41,186 bases of DNA from Mameliella sp. MMSF_3455 (GTDB lineage Bacteria > Pseudomonadota > Alphaproteobacteria > Rhodobacterales > Rhodobacteraceae): positions 1 through 41,186 of the forward strand of contig NZ_JASHJL010000047.1 in the NCBI RefSeq assembly GCF_030733205.1, given 5' to 3'. This document shows positions 1 through 8,482 of this stretch, piece by piece. How positions within the stretch are numbered: the stretch's first letter is position 1; each line of letters opens with the position of its first letter. The position numbers and the translations under genes are program-made. The notes beneath the pieces were generated by a model. That model did not search any database. It was not told the DNA's origin and worked only from the letters and a program-made list of their open reading frames with translations.

Positions 1-76
1 ACGGGCGGAGCCCCGGTCGACCTGACCCTGCGCCTATGGCGCCGGCAAGGACAGGCACGGGCGGAACTCGGGCCGC
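1..76 (+). repeat. Left arm of a 76-bp perfect inverted repeat
   Basis: Bases 1-76 are the exact reverse complement of 161-236, read base by base. The arm begins at the first base of the window, so the repeat may continue to the left. No coding region overlaps it convincingly. The two arms enclose 84 bases that show no symmetry. Confidence 0.9.
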
Positions 77-160
77 GGCTTCCACGGAGTGCCGAAGACC
101 CTCGGGGGAAAGAGCGTGGGGAGACGGGGCAGAGCCCCCTGTGCTGGTCGAAAGATGCCT

Positions 161-236
161 GCGGCCCGAGTTCCGCCCGTGCCTGTCCTTGCCGGCGCCA
201 TAGGCGCAGGGTCAGGTCGACCGGGGCTCCGCCCGT
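161..236 (-). repeat. Right arm of the 76-bp perfect inverted repeat
   Basis: Exact reverse complement of 1-76. It ends 55 bases before the glyS stop codon. It could be one end of a small non-autonomous mobile element (a MITE with long terminal repeats), a very long transcript hairpin, or, if the window begins at a contig end, an assembly artefact. The sequence alone cannot decide between these. Confidence 0.9.
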
Positions 237-245
237 TCGCGGCTC

Positions 246-281
246 AAAGGCGCCACTGGCGCCTTTGTCGGGCTGCGCCCG
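246..281 (-). terminator. Tandem hairpins downstream of glyS
   Basis: Bases 246-254 and 258-266 form a 9-bp perfect stem with a 3-base loop; 269-273 and 277-281 form a second, 5-bp stem. They lie 10 to 45 bases after the glyS stop on the minus strand. There is no long T-run, so this is a weak terminator or a 3'-end stabilising structure. Confidence 0.45.
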
Positions 282-290
282 AACCGCCGC

Positions 291-2522
291 TCAGCCCTCG
301 ATCTTCGTCAGGTCGGCCACTTGCAGGCAGGTGTTGCGGATGCTGGCCAGCATGTTCAGCCGGTTGCGGCGCACCACCTGGTTTTCGGCGTTTACCTGCA
401 CCGCCTCGAAGAAGGCGTCGATGGGCGCGCGCAGACCGGCCATCGCCTCCATCGCGGCGCTGAAATCCTCGTCCTTCATCGCCGGGGCGATGCGGGTCTC
501 GGCGGCCTCGAGCGCGGCAAAGAGCGCGCGTTCCTCGTCCGTCTCGGCGAATTTCACGTCCGCGCCAAAGCTGTACTCGACGCCGTCCTTTTCCTCGGCC
601 TGGGCCAGGATGTTGTTGGCGCGCTTGAAGCCCTGCAACAGGTTCTCGCCGTCGTCGGTCTTGAGGAATTCGGACAGCGCCTCGGCCCGGGTGACCAGCA
701 GGCGCAGATCGTCGGTGCCCGGCATCGCAAGGCAGGCGTCGATCACGTCGTGGCGGATGCCCTGGTCGCGCAGCCAGACCTTGAGCCGGTCATGGAAGAA
801 GCCCAGCAGGTCGTCGCTCAGGTCGGGGACGGGGGCCACGACCGGGGCGATCTCCTTGCCGCCGGTCGAAAGACGGTCCCGCAGGGCGGCCCAGGCAGCG
901 CCGAAGACGCCGTGGTCGGCGATCTCCTCCACCAATTCTTCGAGTTCCTCGATCTGGGTGTCGTCGAGGTCGCCGTTCCTGAGCGCGATCTTGTGACGGA
1001 CCAGCTGCGCGTCGATGAACCGGTCGAGGTTGATCCGCAATCCGTTCTCCAGCACCAGCCGGATCACGCCAAGCGCGGCGCGGCGCAGGGCATATGGGTC
1101 CTTCGACCCGGTGGGTTTCTCGTCGATGGCCCAGAATCCGGTCAGCGTGTCCAGCTTGTCCGCCAGTGCCACGGCGACGGAGACCGGCGCGGTGGGCACC
1201 GCGTCAGAGGGGCCTAGCGGCGCATAATGCTCTTCGCAGGCGGCGGCGACGGAGGCATCCAGCCCGGCGGCCTCGGCGTAGTAGCGGCCCATGAGGCCCT
1301 GCAGTTCGGGGAATTCATAGACCATCTCGGTGGAGAGATCGGCCTTGGCCACATCCGCGGCCTCGCCGGCCAGGTGCCGGTCGGCGCCGACGGCGGGCGC
1401 GATGCTGCGCGCGAGCGCGGTGATCCGCGCGATGCGGTCGCGCTGGGACCCAAGCGCATGGTGGAAGGTCACGTTGCCCAGCCGTTCCGTCCAGGCGGAC
1501 AGCCCTTCGGACTGCGCCACGCGCAGGTCGTTTTCCCAGAAGAACTTGGCGTCCGACAGGCGCGCCGCAAGTACCTTCTGGTTGCCGGCGAGGATCGTGG
1601 CGCCGTTGTCCGAGGTCTCGATATTGGCGACGGTCACGAATTTCTCGATCCGGCCCGTTGCGGGGTTCTTCACCGAGAAGAACTTCTGGTGTTCCTTCAT
1701 CGAGGTCTGCAGGACCTCGGGCGGCAATCCCAGGAATTCCTCGGCGATGTCGCCCATCAGGACAACGGGCCATTCCACCAGCCCGGCGACCTCGCGCAGG
1801 AGGCCCTGGTCCTCGACCACCTCCAGCCCGCGGGCAAAGGCCATGTTGGTGGCGTCATGCCAGATGGTATCGGCGCGCGCCTGCGGGTCCAGGATGACAT
1901 GGGCGCGTTTCAGACGCGTCTCGTAGTCCTCGAAGCCGGTCACCTCGAAAGGCCCGTTGCCCATGAAGCGGTGGCCCTCGGTGGTCTGACCGGCCTTGAT
2001 GCCGTCGATGTCCAGGTCGATCGGATGATCGCCGGCCTCGTCGGTCAGCAGGCAGAGGATACGGTGCAGGGGCCGCACCCAGCGCAGCGAACCGGCGCCC
2101 CAGCGCATCGACTTGGGCCAGGGGAAGTTGCGAATGGTCTTTTCAAGCTGCTCGGCCACGATCTCTGCTGCCGGGCGGCCCGGGGTGACCACGGTGGCAT
2201 AGTAGAAGGCGCCCTTTTTCTCCTCGCGCTCTTCCAGCTGGTCGCGGGTGACACCGGCACCGCGCATGAACCCCTCGAGCGCCTTGTCCGGCGCACCCAC
2301 CTTGGGGCCGCGCCGTTCCTCGCGCAGGGTGGGGCTTTCGGCGCTCAACCCGTGCACGGTCAGCGCCAGGCGGCGCGGGGTCGAAAAGGCCTCGGCGCCG
2401 GAATAGGTCAGCCCGGCCTCGACCAGACCGTCGGTCATCAGCTTCTTGAGGTCCTGGGCCGCCTTGCCCTGCATGCGGGCGGGGATCTCTTCGGAGAAGA
2501 GTTCGATCAGAAGATCGGGCAT
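291..2522 (-). CDS. glyS: Glycine--tRNA ligase beta subunit
   Basis: Beta subunit of the bacterial alpha2beta2 glycyl-tRNA synthetase, which charges tRNA-Gly in the cytoplasm; the beta chain mainly recognises the tRNA. At 743 residues it is full length for the family. The N-terminus (MPDLLIELFSEEIPARMQ) is the hallmark family start, and the internal segments KEHQKFF and GSKDPYALRRAALGVIR match the family closely. The ATG directly abuts the TAA stop of the gene before it, and glyQ lies one gene further upstream, so the unit glyQ-small protein-glyS is probably translationally coupled. Identification is firm; the short unrelated gene between the two subunits is the only unusual point. Confidence 0.97.
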   Translation of the reverse strand: MPDLLIELFSEEIPARMQGKAAQDLKKLMTDGLVEAGLTYSGAEAFSTPRRLALTVHGLSAESPTLREERRGPKVGAPDKALEGFMRGAGVTRDQLEEREEKKGAFYYATVVTPGRPAAEIVAEQLEKTIRNFPWPKSMRWGAGSLRWVRPLHRILCLLTDEAGDHPIDLDIDGIKAGQTTEGHRFMGNGPFEVTGFEDYETRLKRAHVILDPQARADTIWHDATNMAFARGLEVVEDQGLLREVAGLVEWPVVLMGDIAEEFLGLPPEVLQTSMKEHQKFFSVKNPATGRIEKFVTVANIETSDNGATILAGNQKVLAARLSDAKFFWENDLRVAQSEGLSAWTERLGNVTFHHALGSQRDRIARITALARSIAPAVGADRHLAGEAADVAKADLSTEMVYEFPELQGLMGRYYAEAAGLDASVAAACEEHYAPLGPSDAVPTAPVSVAVALADKLDTLTGFWAIDEKPTGSKDPYALRRAALGVIRLVLENGLRINLDRFIDAQLVRHKIALRNGDLDDTQIEELEELVEEIADHGVFGAAWAALRDRLSTGGKEIAPVVAPVPDLSDDLLGFFHDRLKVWLRDQGIRHDVIDACLAMPGTDDLRLLVTRAEALSEFLKTDDGENLLQGFKRANNILAQAEEKDGVEYSFGADVKFAETDEERALFAALEAAETRIAPAMKDEDFSAAMEAMAGLRAPIDAFFEAVQVNAENQVVRRNRLNMLASIRNTCLQVADLTKIEG

Positions 2523-3059
2523 TTATTGATCCTTCTCGAAACTGTCGCGGTCGGGGCAATCGTCCCCCAGCGGCGTGCCGTCGTAGGCCTTGTCGCCGCA
2601 TTCATTGATCTCGTGCCAGACATAGCCTCGGCCGTCGTCGGTGATCGCCACGACGCGGTCGATGCCGAATTCCATGTTGCGGTGGCCGGTAAAGACGCGG
2701 GCGGTGCCGGCATCGATTTCTTCGCCCAGGGCTTCGGCATCGAAACAATCGAACCAGCCGGGCGCGTTGCGCGGCTCGGCGCCCTCGTAGGGCAGGTAGA
2801 TGTCTGCCGCCGCGGCGGGCGTCAGCGTCGTGCTGAAACAAGCGCGGTAGCGGATCGGCGAGCTGTCGGCGTCGATGCCCCGGAAATCGGCATAGGGGAT
2901 TGCCGTCCGGCTGCCGTCCTGTGTGGTCAGCATGACGTCATCGGTGCCCGTCGGCACCACGTCCTCGTAGAAGTGGTAGACCTGCAGGTAGTAGATCGAA
3001 ATCCCCGCGATCAGGCCGCAGAGGACGATGGCACCCGCCATGAGCTTGCCGAGGTTCAC
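2523..3059 (-). CDS. Small membrane-anchored protein between glyQ and glyS (DUF6446-like)
   Basis: A 178-residue protein with one N-terminal membrane segment (about residues 5-25, [19 protein letters not shown]) followed by a mainly acidic soluble domain, probably facing the periplasm. That domain has four cysteines, in the contexts RACF, WFDCF, NECGD and DDCPD. The start is inferred to be a GTG at 3059, because it overlaps the glyQ stop in a GTGA arrangement and places the hydrophobic segment at the N-terminus; a longer reading would run into glyQ. Its stop abuts the glyS ATG. I recall a family of unknown function (DUF6446) at this place in Rhodobacteraceae, but I cannot assign a role. Position implies co-expression with glycyl-tRNA synthetase, not necessarily a shared function. 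Confidence 0.8.
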   Translation of the reverse strand: MNLGKLMAGAIVLCGLIAGISIYYLQVYHFYEDVVPTGTDDVMLTTQDGSRTAIPYADFRGIDADSSPIRYRACFSTTLTPAAAADIYLPYEGAEPRNAPGWFDCFDAEALGEEIDAGTARVFTGHRNMEFGIDRVVAITDDGRGYVWHEINECGDKAYDGTPLGDDCPDRDSFEKDQ

Positions 3060-3985
3060 GCGGCGTACCCCCCGGCCTCGGTCTGGGTGAAGGCATCGGC
3101 GCACATCTTGGCCAGCGCGCGCACGCGTCCGATATAGCTCTGCCGTTCGGTGACAGAGATCACGCCGCGCGCATCCAGCAGGTTGAAGATGTGGCTCGCC
3201 TTGATGCACTGGTCATAGGCGGGATGCGCCATGACGATACGGCGGTCCATCTTGGGGTCCTGCGGTTCCTGGTCGAGTATGCGGGCGCATTCGGCCTCGG
3301 CCTCCTCGAAGTGGCGCAGCAGGACCTCGGTGTCGGCCACGTCGAAGTTCCAGCGCGAATATTCCTCTTCGGTCTGGCGAAAGACATCGCCATAGGTCAG
3401 CGGCTGCGGGCTGTCGGGGTCGTTGAAGGGCATCTCCATGACGTGATCGACGCCGAGGACGTACATCGCCAGCCGTTCGAGACCATAGGTCAGCTCGCCG
3501 GAGACCGGCGTGCAGTCATGGCCGCCAACCTGCTGGAAATAGGTGAACTGCGAGACTTCCATGCCATCGCACCAGACTTCCCAGCCAAGCCCCCAGGCGC
3601 CCAGCGTCGGGCTTTCCCAGTCGTCCTCGACAAAGCGCACGTCATGCAGCGCCATGTCGATGCCGATGGCCTCGAGGCTTCCGAGATAGAGCGCCTGCAG
3701 GTCCGGCGGGCTGGGTTTAATCAGCACCTGGTACTGGTAGTAGTGCTGCAAGCGGTTCGGGTTCTCGCCGTAGCGCCCGTCGGTCGGGCGGCGCGAGGGC
3801 TGCACATAGGCGGCGGCCCAGGGACGGGGGCCGAGGGCGCGCAGGGTGGTCGCCGGGTGGAAGGTGCCGGCGCCGACCTCCATGTCGTAGGGCTGCAGAA
3901 TCGCGCAGCCCTTGCCCGACCAGTAGGTCTGAAGGCGCAGGATGATTTCCTGGAAACTGCGAGGCTTTTGCGGGCTCCCGGCCAT
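3056..3985 (-). CDS. glyQ: Glycine--tRNA ligase alpha subunit
   Basis: Catalytic alpha subunit of the heterotetrameric glycyl-tRNA synthetase (class II core), making glycyl-adenylate and transferring glycine to tRNA. The 309-residue product has the typical beginning with [13 protein letters not shown] and [19 protein letters not shown], and the strongly conserved [20 protein letters not shown] region. The ATG at 3985 is chosen because GGAG lies 7 bases upstream and the family starts here; an upstream in-frame extension to 4066 has no family resemblance. First gene of the glyQ-small protein-glyS unit. The promoter must lie in 3986-4156, shared divergently with the next gene. Confidence 0.97.
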   Translation of the reverse strand: MAGSPQKPRSFQEIILRLQTYWSGKGCAILQPYDMEVGAGTFHPATTLRALGPRPWAAAYVQPSRRPTDGRYGENPNRLQHYYQYQVLIKPSPPDLQALYLGSLEAIGIDMALHDVRFVEDDWESPTLGAWGLGWEVWCDGMEVSQFTYFQQVGGHDCTPVSGELTYGLERLAMYVLGVDHVMEMPFNDPDSPQPLTYGDVFRQTEEEYSRWNFDVADTEVLLRHFEEAEAECARILDQEPQDPKMDRRIVMAHPAYDQCIKASHIFNLLDARGVISVTERQSYIGRVRALAKMCADAFTQTEAGGYAA

Positions 3986-4156
3986 GTCAGGGCTCCTTTT
4001 TTCGGCTGGCGCCTGATTAGGGCGCTGTGCGGGCGGGGTCAATCTGATAGGACGGGCGCGCTTCACGCCCTTTTTGCGTGCATGTGCCCCGGCTTCTGAT
4101 AAGACTCGGTCGGTGGATAAGGTTGAGATTTCAGAGCCAAAGGGTCCCTAACTCCC

Positions 4157-5971
4157 ATGATACAAAGACTAATTTCGGTCTTCTTCGCGATGGCGCTGGT
4201 CGTCGCTTCGGCGCTGGTGCAGGATGGTGCCTCGGCGCAGGCGGCGGATGACATCGTCTTCATCCAGGTCGAGGCGCGCACCTCGTTGGCCAGCGCACAG
4301 GACAGCGTGCGCGATTACTCGGGCCGTCTGCCCGATGTGAACGGCTTCGCCCTTGGCGGTGGCTGGTACGGGATTGCGCTGGGCCCCTATACCCGTTCGC
4401 AGGCCGAGGCACGGCTGAACGAGCTGTTGCAGGCGCGGCGCATCCCGGCGGACAGCTACATCGAGGCGCGCGAGACCTTTGGCCAGCAGTTCTGGCCGGT
4501 CGGCGTGAACAACGACGGCGCCCCGGTGGTGCCGGTGCCGCAGGACACCGCCGATCCGGCGCCACAGCCCGCGCCACAGCCGGACCCGGTGGCCGATCCG
4601 GTGGCAGAGGCGCCCGTCGCCGCACCCGAACCCGTGGCCCCCGAGATCCCCGAGGAAACCCTGCAGGAAGCCCGCGCCTCTGAACGTGCGCTGACGCGCG
4701 CGGAACGCGACGCGCTGCAGATCGCCCTGCAATGGGCCGGGTTCTACGAAGGGGCCATAGACGGGGCCTTTGGCCCCGGCACGCGCGGGTCCATGTCGCG
4801 CTGGCAGGAGGCCAACAATTTCGACCCGACCGGCGTGCTGAGCACGCGCCAGCGCGCGGTTCTCTTGGGACAGTACAATGCCGTTCTGGACGGCATGGGG
4901 ATGGAACTGGTCCAGGATGCGCGCACCGGCATCGCGATGGAACTGCCGCTGGGCGTGGTCGAGTTCGACCGCTACGAGTCGCCCTTCGCGATCTACAAGC
5001 CCAAGGGCGACCTCGGCGCGCGGGTGATCCTGGTCAGCCAACCCGGCGACGCGGGCAACCTGGCGGGCCTGTATGAAATCATGCAGACGCTGGAGATCAT
5101 CCCGGTCGAGGGCGAGCGCCGCCGCGATGCGCGCGGCTTTGCCATCACCGGCCAGAATGACCGCATCGTGAGCCATTTCGAGGTCGGCCTGCAGAACGGC
5201 GAGATCAAGGGCTTTGGCCTGGTCTGGCCCGCGGGCGACGAGGAACGCCGCACCCGCGTGCTGAAGATCATGCAGGACAGCTATGCCCGCATCGACGGCG
5301 TGCTGGACCCGGCACAGGTGACCGACGATGGCCAGGCCGTCGACCTGGTCTCTGGCCTGAAGGTGCGCACAGCCAAGGCCAGCGCCACCGGGTTCTTCAT
5401 CGAGGCGCGCGGCACGGTCCTGACCTCTGCCGACCTGGTCGAAGGCTGCGAACGCGTGACGCTGAACGGCGTGCATGACGCGCGGGTACTTGCCGTGGAC
5501 GAAGCGTTGGGGATCGCGGTGCTGACCCCGGTCGAACAGCTGGCGCCGCGCCGCGTGGCGCAGTTCCGCTCGGGCGACTTGCGCCTGCAATCCGAGGTGG
5601 CGGTGGCCGGCTTTTCCTTTGGCGGCGTGCTGACCGCACCGACACTGACCTTCGGCACGCTGGAGGACCTGCGGGGCCTCGGCGGCGAGGACCGCGTCAA
5701 GCGGCTGGCGCTCTCGGCGCTGCCGGGGGACGTGGGCGGCCCTGTCTTCGACAGCGGTGGCACGGTGTTGGGGATGCTGCTGCCCAAGCAGGCGCCCGGT
5801 GGCCGTGTCCTGCCGGAACAGGTGAGCTTTGCCGCCAAGGGCGAGATGATCCTGGACTTCCTGCGCAACAACGGCATCCAGCCAGTGGCGCGCGGCGGGC
5901 TGACCCCGCTGGCACCCGAGGACCTGACCAACCTTGCCGCGGAAATGACCGTGCTGGTCAGCTGCTGGTAA
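4157..5971 (+). CDS. Exported SPOR / peptidoglycan-binding protein with an inactive trypsin-like domain
   Basis: A 604-residue envelope protein. Order of parts: signal peptide (about 1-29, cleavage near AQAA), SPOR-like domain (33-105), a proline/alanine-rich linker (about 120-165), a PG_binding_1-like domain (about 182-240, containing FYEGAIDGAFGPGTRGSMSR), a middle domain (250-385) and an S1/HtrA-like domain (405-570). In that last domain the catalytic positions are replaced: Asp426 where His belongs (VLTSADLV), Gly452 where Asp belongs (LGIAVL), Val526 where Ser belongs (LPGDVGGPVFD). It is therefore probably a scaffold or sensor at the cell wall and not a protease. The ribosome site is weak. 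A strong terminator follows, so the gene is probably monocistronic. Domain calls are by eye; loss of the triad follows from the alignment to HtrA motifs. Confidence 0.85.
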   Translation: MIQRLISVFFAMALVVASALVQDGASAQAADDIVFIQVEARTSLASAQDSVRDYSGRLPDVNGFALGGGWYGIALGPYTRSQAEARLNELLQARRIPADSYIEARETFGQQFWPVGVNNDGAPVVPVPQDTADPAPQPAPQPDPVADPVAEAPVAAPEPVAPEIPEETLQEARASERALTRAERDALQIALQWAGFYEGAIDGAFGPGTRGSMSRWQEANNFDPTGVLSTRQRAVLLGQYNAVLDGMGMELVQDARTGIAMELPLGVVEFDRYESPFAIYKPKGDLGARVILVSQPGDAGNLAGLYEIMQTLEIIPVEGERRRDARGFAITGQNDRIVSHFEVGLQNGEIKGFGLVWPAGDEERRTRVLKIMQDSYARIDGVLDPAQVTDDGQAVDLVSGLKVRTAKASATGFFIEARGTVLTSADLVEGCERVTLNGVHDARVLAVDEALGIAVLTPVEQLAPRRVAQFRSGDLRLQSEVAVAGFSFGGVLTAPTLTFGTLEDLRGLGGEDRVKRLALSALPGDVGGPVFDSGGTVLGMLLPKQAPGGRVLPEQVSFAAKGEMILDFLRNNGIQPVARGGLTPLAPEDLTNLAAEMTVLVSCW

Positions 5972-5996
5972 GCCTGCCCTCGACGCAGCGCGAATG

Positions 5997-6030
5997 CCGC
6001 CCCGGTCGGTCGACCGGGGCGGTTTTCTTT
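5997..6030 (+). terminator. Rho-independent terminator of the SPOR/pseudoprotease gene
   Basis: An 11-bp perfect GC-rich stem (5997-6007 with 6012-6022), a 4-base loop and then TTTTCTTT. It starts 26 bases after the stop codon at 5971. The stretch from 6031 to 6244 shows no gene or clear signal beyond a 12-bp palindrome at 6232-6243 behind the hemerythrin-like gene. Confidence 0.92.
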
Positions 6031-6244
6031 GTGCCTTTGCCCATTGGGGCGGATGCAAGGCCGGCGGCCGCCGGAAACGGATTACAAGCGCCGGGGTGCC
6101 AATCCCGGCCCTGGGGGCGTGTTCCGCCCCGTTCTGCGCAGATCGTACGGACCCCGAGGGAGGGGCGCTGATCCGGTTTGCTGGTCGACCGGGAGCGGTT
6201 TTGCCCGATCCCGGTTAACGCTTGATTGGGTCACCGCGCGGTGC

Positions 6245-6808
6245 CTAGCCCCGCAGGCGGTGATGCAGAAGGATCGGCACCACGAGGTCCTCCTCGTCGG
6301 TCAGGTGCCGGGCCAGGAAGCCCCGCAGCGTTTCCGAGAGGTCACGCACCGGTCGGGCCTCTTCACCCATCTGGCGCGGCTCCAGCGAGGACAGTTGCAC
6401 CACCCGGTTGGCAGAGCGCGTGAAGCGATCCAGCAAGTCATCCAGCGCGACATGGTCGCTTTCCAGCATCTCCAGCCCGGCGGCAAACCGCGGGTCGGCC
6501 TCTTCCAGCTCGGGAAAGAACCTGCGGTCCTCCCAGCTGTGGTGCCCGTGCAGGTTGCGCACCAGCAGGTTGCCGAAATGCGCCAGCCGCCCGGCATAGG
6601 CCTGATCGTCCAGTTCCTTGTCCAGGAAGGCCTCTGTATCCTCCTGCAGGATCTCGCCAAGCTGGCGAAACCCCTGGTGGGCGCGCATCCAGTTGCGCGT
6701 GCTGTCGGCAAGTCCCGGGTGCGCCTGCCAGCCATCGCGTGGCAGGACCCGGAGCAGGGTCTGCATTTCAGTGGGCAGACCGCTGCGGGTCTCGATGTCG
6801 TAAGTCAT
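6245..6808 (-). CDS. Hemerythrin-like HHE-domain protein
   Basis: A 187-residue cytoplasmic protein with the four-helix HHE cation-binding pattern. Candidate di-iron ligands are visible in HGHHSWEDRRFFPEL (about residues 87-101), in ESDHVALDDLL (about 115-125) and in the C-terminal ARHLTDEEDLVVPILLHH. Members of the family bind O2 or NO or store and sense iron; no specific role can be assigned. The start at 6808 has a moderate GGGGCG-type ribosome site. A perfect 15-bp dyad lies 20 bases upstream (6829-6843), suggesting repressor control. It lies downstream of the RTX array on the same strand, but hairpins separate them. Confidence 0.85.
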   Translation of the reverse strand: MTYDIETRSGLPTEMQTLLRVLPRDGWQAHPGLADSTRNWMRAHQGFRQLGEILQEDTEAFLDKELDDQAYAGRLAHFGNLLVRNLHGHHSWEDRRFFPELEEADPRFAAGLEMLESDHVALDDLLDRFTRSANRVVQLSSLEPRQMGEEARPVRDLSETLRGFLARHLTDEEDLVVPILLHHRLRG

Positions 6809-6828
6809 GCGCCCCAGATGGAGCGGGT

Positions 6829-6843
6829 GTTATTGCATAACAA
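6829..6843. promoter_or_regulatory. Perfect dyad operator candidate upstream of the hemerythrin-like gene
   Basis: TGTTAT-TGC-ATAACA is a perfect inverted repeat with a 3-base centre, 20 bases upstream of the hemerythrin-like start codon on the minus strand. Its AT-richness stands out from the GC-rich surroundings. I do not recognise the regulator family with certainty; the form fits a dimeric repressor or activator site. Confidence 0.5.
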
Positions 6844-6849
6844 CTTGCA

Positions 6850-6891
6850 CCCCTGCACAGGGCAGGGGCCCCGGACGCACAGGGTCCGGGG
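6850..6891 (-). terminator. Tandem hairpins behind the first RTX gene
   Basis: Two GC-rich stems lie side by side just after the stop codon at 6898 (minus strand): 6869-6876 with 6884-6891 (8 bp, 7-base loop), and 6850-6856 with 6862-6868 (7 bp, 5-base loop). There is no clean T-run. They probably end or protect the RTX transcript and insulate the hemerythrin-like gene. Confidence 0.55.
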
Positions 6892-6897
6892 CAGATG

Positions 6898-8304
6898 TCA
6901 AAGCACGAAATCTTCCGCCGTCAGCCCGGTGACATTGGCAACGCGGATCTCGGCGTCTGCCGTGCCGTCGCCATTCGAGTCGAGCTGCACGATGGTCGAC
7001 CCGGTCGCTGTCTCGAACAGACGCAGTTCCGCGTTGCCGGAGGGGGCAAAGGCGCTGGTGCCCTTGAACTCGAAGACCCCCGGGGACAGGCCCGCGACTG
7101 TGATCAGGTCGACGCCCTGTTCGAAGTCGAGGATCTGGTCGCGGTTTGCACCCACGACGGTTTCCGCCGTGCTGCGGAAGACAAAGACATCCGCGCCCTG
7201 GCCGCCGGTCAGGAAGTCGCGGCCCAGGCCACCGGCCAGTTCATCCTCACCCGCGCGGCCGCGCAGGATGTCGTTGTCGTCGCCCCCCTCGATGGTATCG
7301 TCGCCGTTGCCGCCGTCCATCGTGTCCTGACCCTCGCCGCCATCCAGCAGGTCGCTGCCGTCCTGACCGACCAGAAGGTCATTGCCGCCCTCGCCGTAGA
7401 TCGAGTCGTCCCCGCCATTGCCATTCACCGTGTCATTGTCCGCGCCCGCGTCAACGTCGTCGTTTCCGGCACCGCCAAGGATGAAATCGTCGCCGCTATC
7501 GCCGTCCAGCAGGTCATCGCCGCCCCGGCCAACCAGGGTGTCGTTCCCCGATCCTCCGTCGAAAACGTCCGTAAAGGCACCACCGGACAATTGGTCGTTG
7601 TCCCCTTCGCCAAAGACGGTGCCAGACACCTTCCCCCCGCCGCCTTCATAGACGTCGTCGTTGACCCCCAGAAAGATGTCGCCGTTCATGATGCCGTCGT
7701 TGACGACCGTGTTGACACCAGTTCCGTTATCGGAGGTAAAACTGCCTTCTTCCCCGGAAATCGTTCCACTGTTGCGCAGCAGCGTGGCGCCGGTGGTCCC
7801 GCTGAGAAAGTTCATGAAGGCACCAAAGCCTTCTTGCCCGGTGATCGTGCCGGTGTTCACAAATCTGATCGTGGAACTGCCGCCATCCAAAACGACGCCA
7901 TCGGATTCCCCCATGATCGTGCCGGTATTGGATATGCTCATGTTGAGCGAGCCGTCGGTGGCTCGTACATCCAGCGCGTCCGAACCCGACATGATCGTGC
8001 CCGCGTTCTGAATCCTGACCGTGCTGCTGGCGTTGACGCTGAATGTGTCGCCGTTGGCCGCAGACACGAAACCATCGGGTCCGATGAACGCATGCAGGCT
8101 GGTCCCGTAGTGATTGACGGCGTGGAAGGAGCTGGCGCTATGCGCAAGGACCGTGCCGTTCAGTGTCAGGAAATGTGAGCCGTCCGAGGTGATCGCGTCA
8201 TCTGTGGTGACAACGAGTTCGGCATCCTTGGTGACGATTCCGAATTCCGACGCAGTCAGTGTACGGGCGACGGAGGAAAATCCGGTTAGGGTAAAACTGG
8301 CCAT
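6898..8304 (-). CDS. RTX calcium-binding protein, copy 1
   Basis: A 468-residue protein probably exported by a type I system. The N-terminal third starts MASFTLTGFSSVARTL. Residues about 95-210 carry repeated N-x-G-x-I motifs (NAGTI, NTGTI twice, NSGTI), as in a beta-helix. Residues about 225-372 are RTX nonapeptides of the GGxGxDxhx type, the calcium-binding beta-roll. The C-terminal ~95 residues (from DVFVFRS to the end FVL) resemble the serralysin-type C-terminus, including a DSNGDG calcium-loop-like motif. No classical signal peptide. ATG at 8304 with GGAG 7 bases upstream. The 3' half is almost identical in DNA to copy 2, while the N-terminal half matches copy 3. No type I secretion genes are in the window; function is unknown (adhesion or matrix is possible). 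Confidence 0.9.
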   Translation of the reverse strand: MASFTLTGFSSVARTLTASEFGIVTKDAELVVTTDDAITSDGSHFLTLNGTVLAHSASSFHAVNHYGTSLHAFIGPDGFVSAANGDTFSVNASSTVRIQNAGTIMSGSDALDVRATDGSLNMSISNTGTIMGESDGVVLDGGSSTIRFVNTGTITGQEGFGAFMNFLSGTTGATLLRNSGTISGEEGSFTSDNGTGVNTVVNDGIMNGDIFLGVNDDVYEGGGGKVSGTVFGEGDNDQLSGGAFTDVFDGGSGNDTLVGRGGDDLLDGDSGDDFILGGAGNDDVDAGADNDTVNGNGGDDSIYGEGGNDLLVGQDGSDLLDGGEGQDTMDGGNGDDTIEGGDDNDILRGRAGEDELAGGLGRDFLTGGQGADVFVFRSTAETVVGANRDQILDFEQGVDLITVAGLSPGVFEFKGTSAFAPSGNAELRLFETATGSTIVQLDSNGDGTADAEIRVANVTGLTAEDFVL

Positions 8305-8390
8305 GCGAGGCTCCTGCAAGATTTACTGGGTTCAAATCGCGACGGATCTTTGCAGATCTTACCGCGCGTACTTGGTTGGCTGTAGTTGGA

Positions 8391-8419
8391 TGAACCGGCG
8401 GTCAGGGACCGCCGGTTCA
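8391..8419 (-). terminator. 13-bp perfect hairpin between RTX copies 1 and 2
   Basis: 8391-8403 pairs perfectly with 8407-8419 across a 3-base loop, downstream of RTX copy 2 on the minus strand. There is no T-run on either side, so it is either an incomplete terminator or a 3'-end stabiliser. The promoter of copy 1 must lie in 8305-8390 if the copies are transcribed separately. Confidence 0.6.
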
Positions 8420-8482
8420 CTGCCGGCAACGTACTCGGCAAACCGTATGGGGACACCTTACGGAAATCCCGACTAGACGACG

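Noticed and set aside
110-128. G-run cluster as a G-quadruplex
   Set aside because: Only three good G-runs on the strand within reach; a fourth is missing.
89-463. 124-residue open frame on the plus strand over the inverted repeat and the end of glyS
   Set aside because: Arginine/proline-rich shadow of GC-rich DNA, overlaps glyS in antisense, no ribosome site or family resemblance.
1227-3137. 636-residue open frame antisense to glyS
   Set aside because: High-GC antisense frame of a firmly identified gene; the composition is that of a shadow frame.
7200-7560. Possible CRISPR-like periodicity in the RTX segments
   Set aside because: The short period of about 27 bases is the nonapeptide repeat, without unique spacers; it lies within a coding frame.
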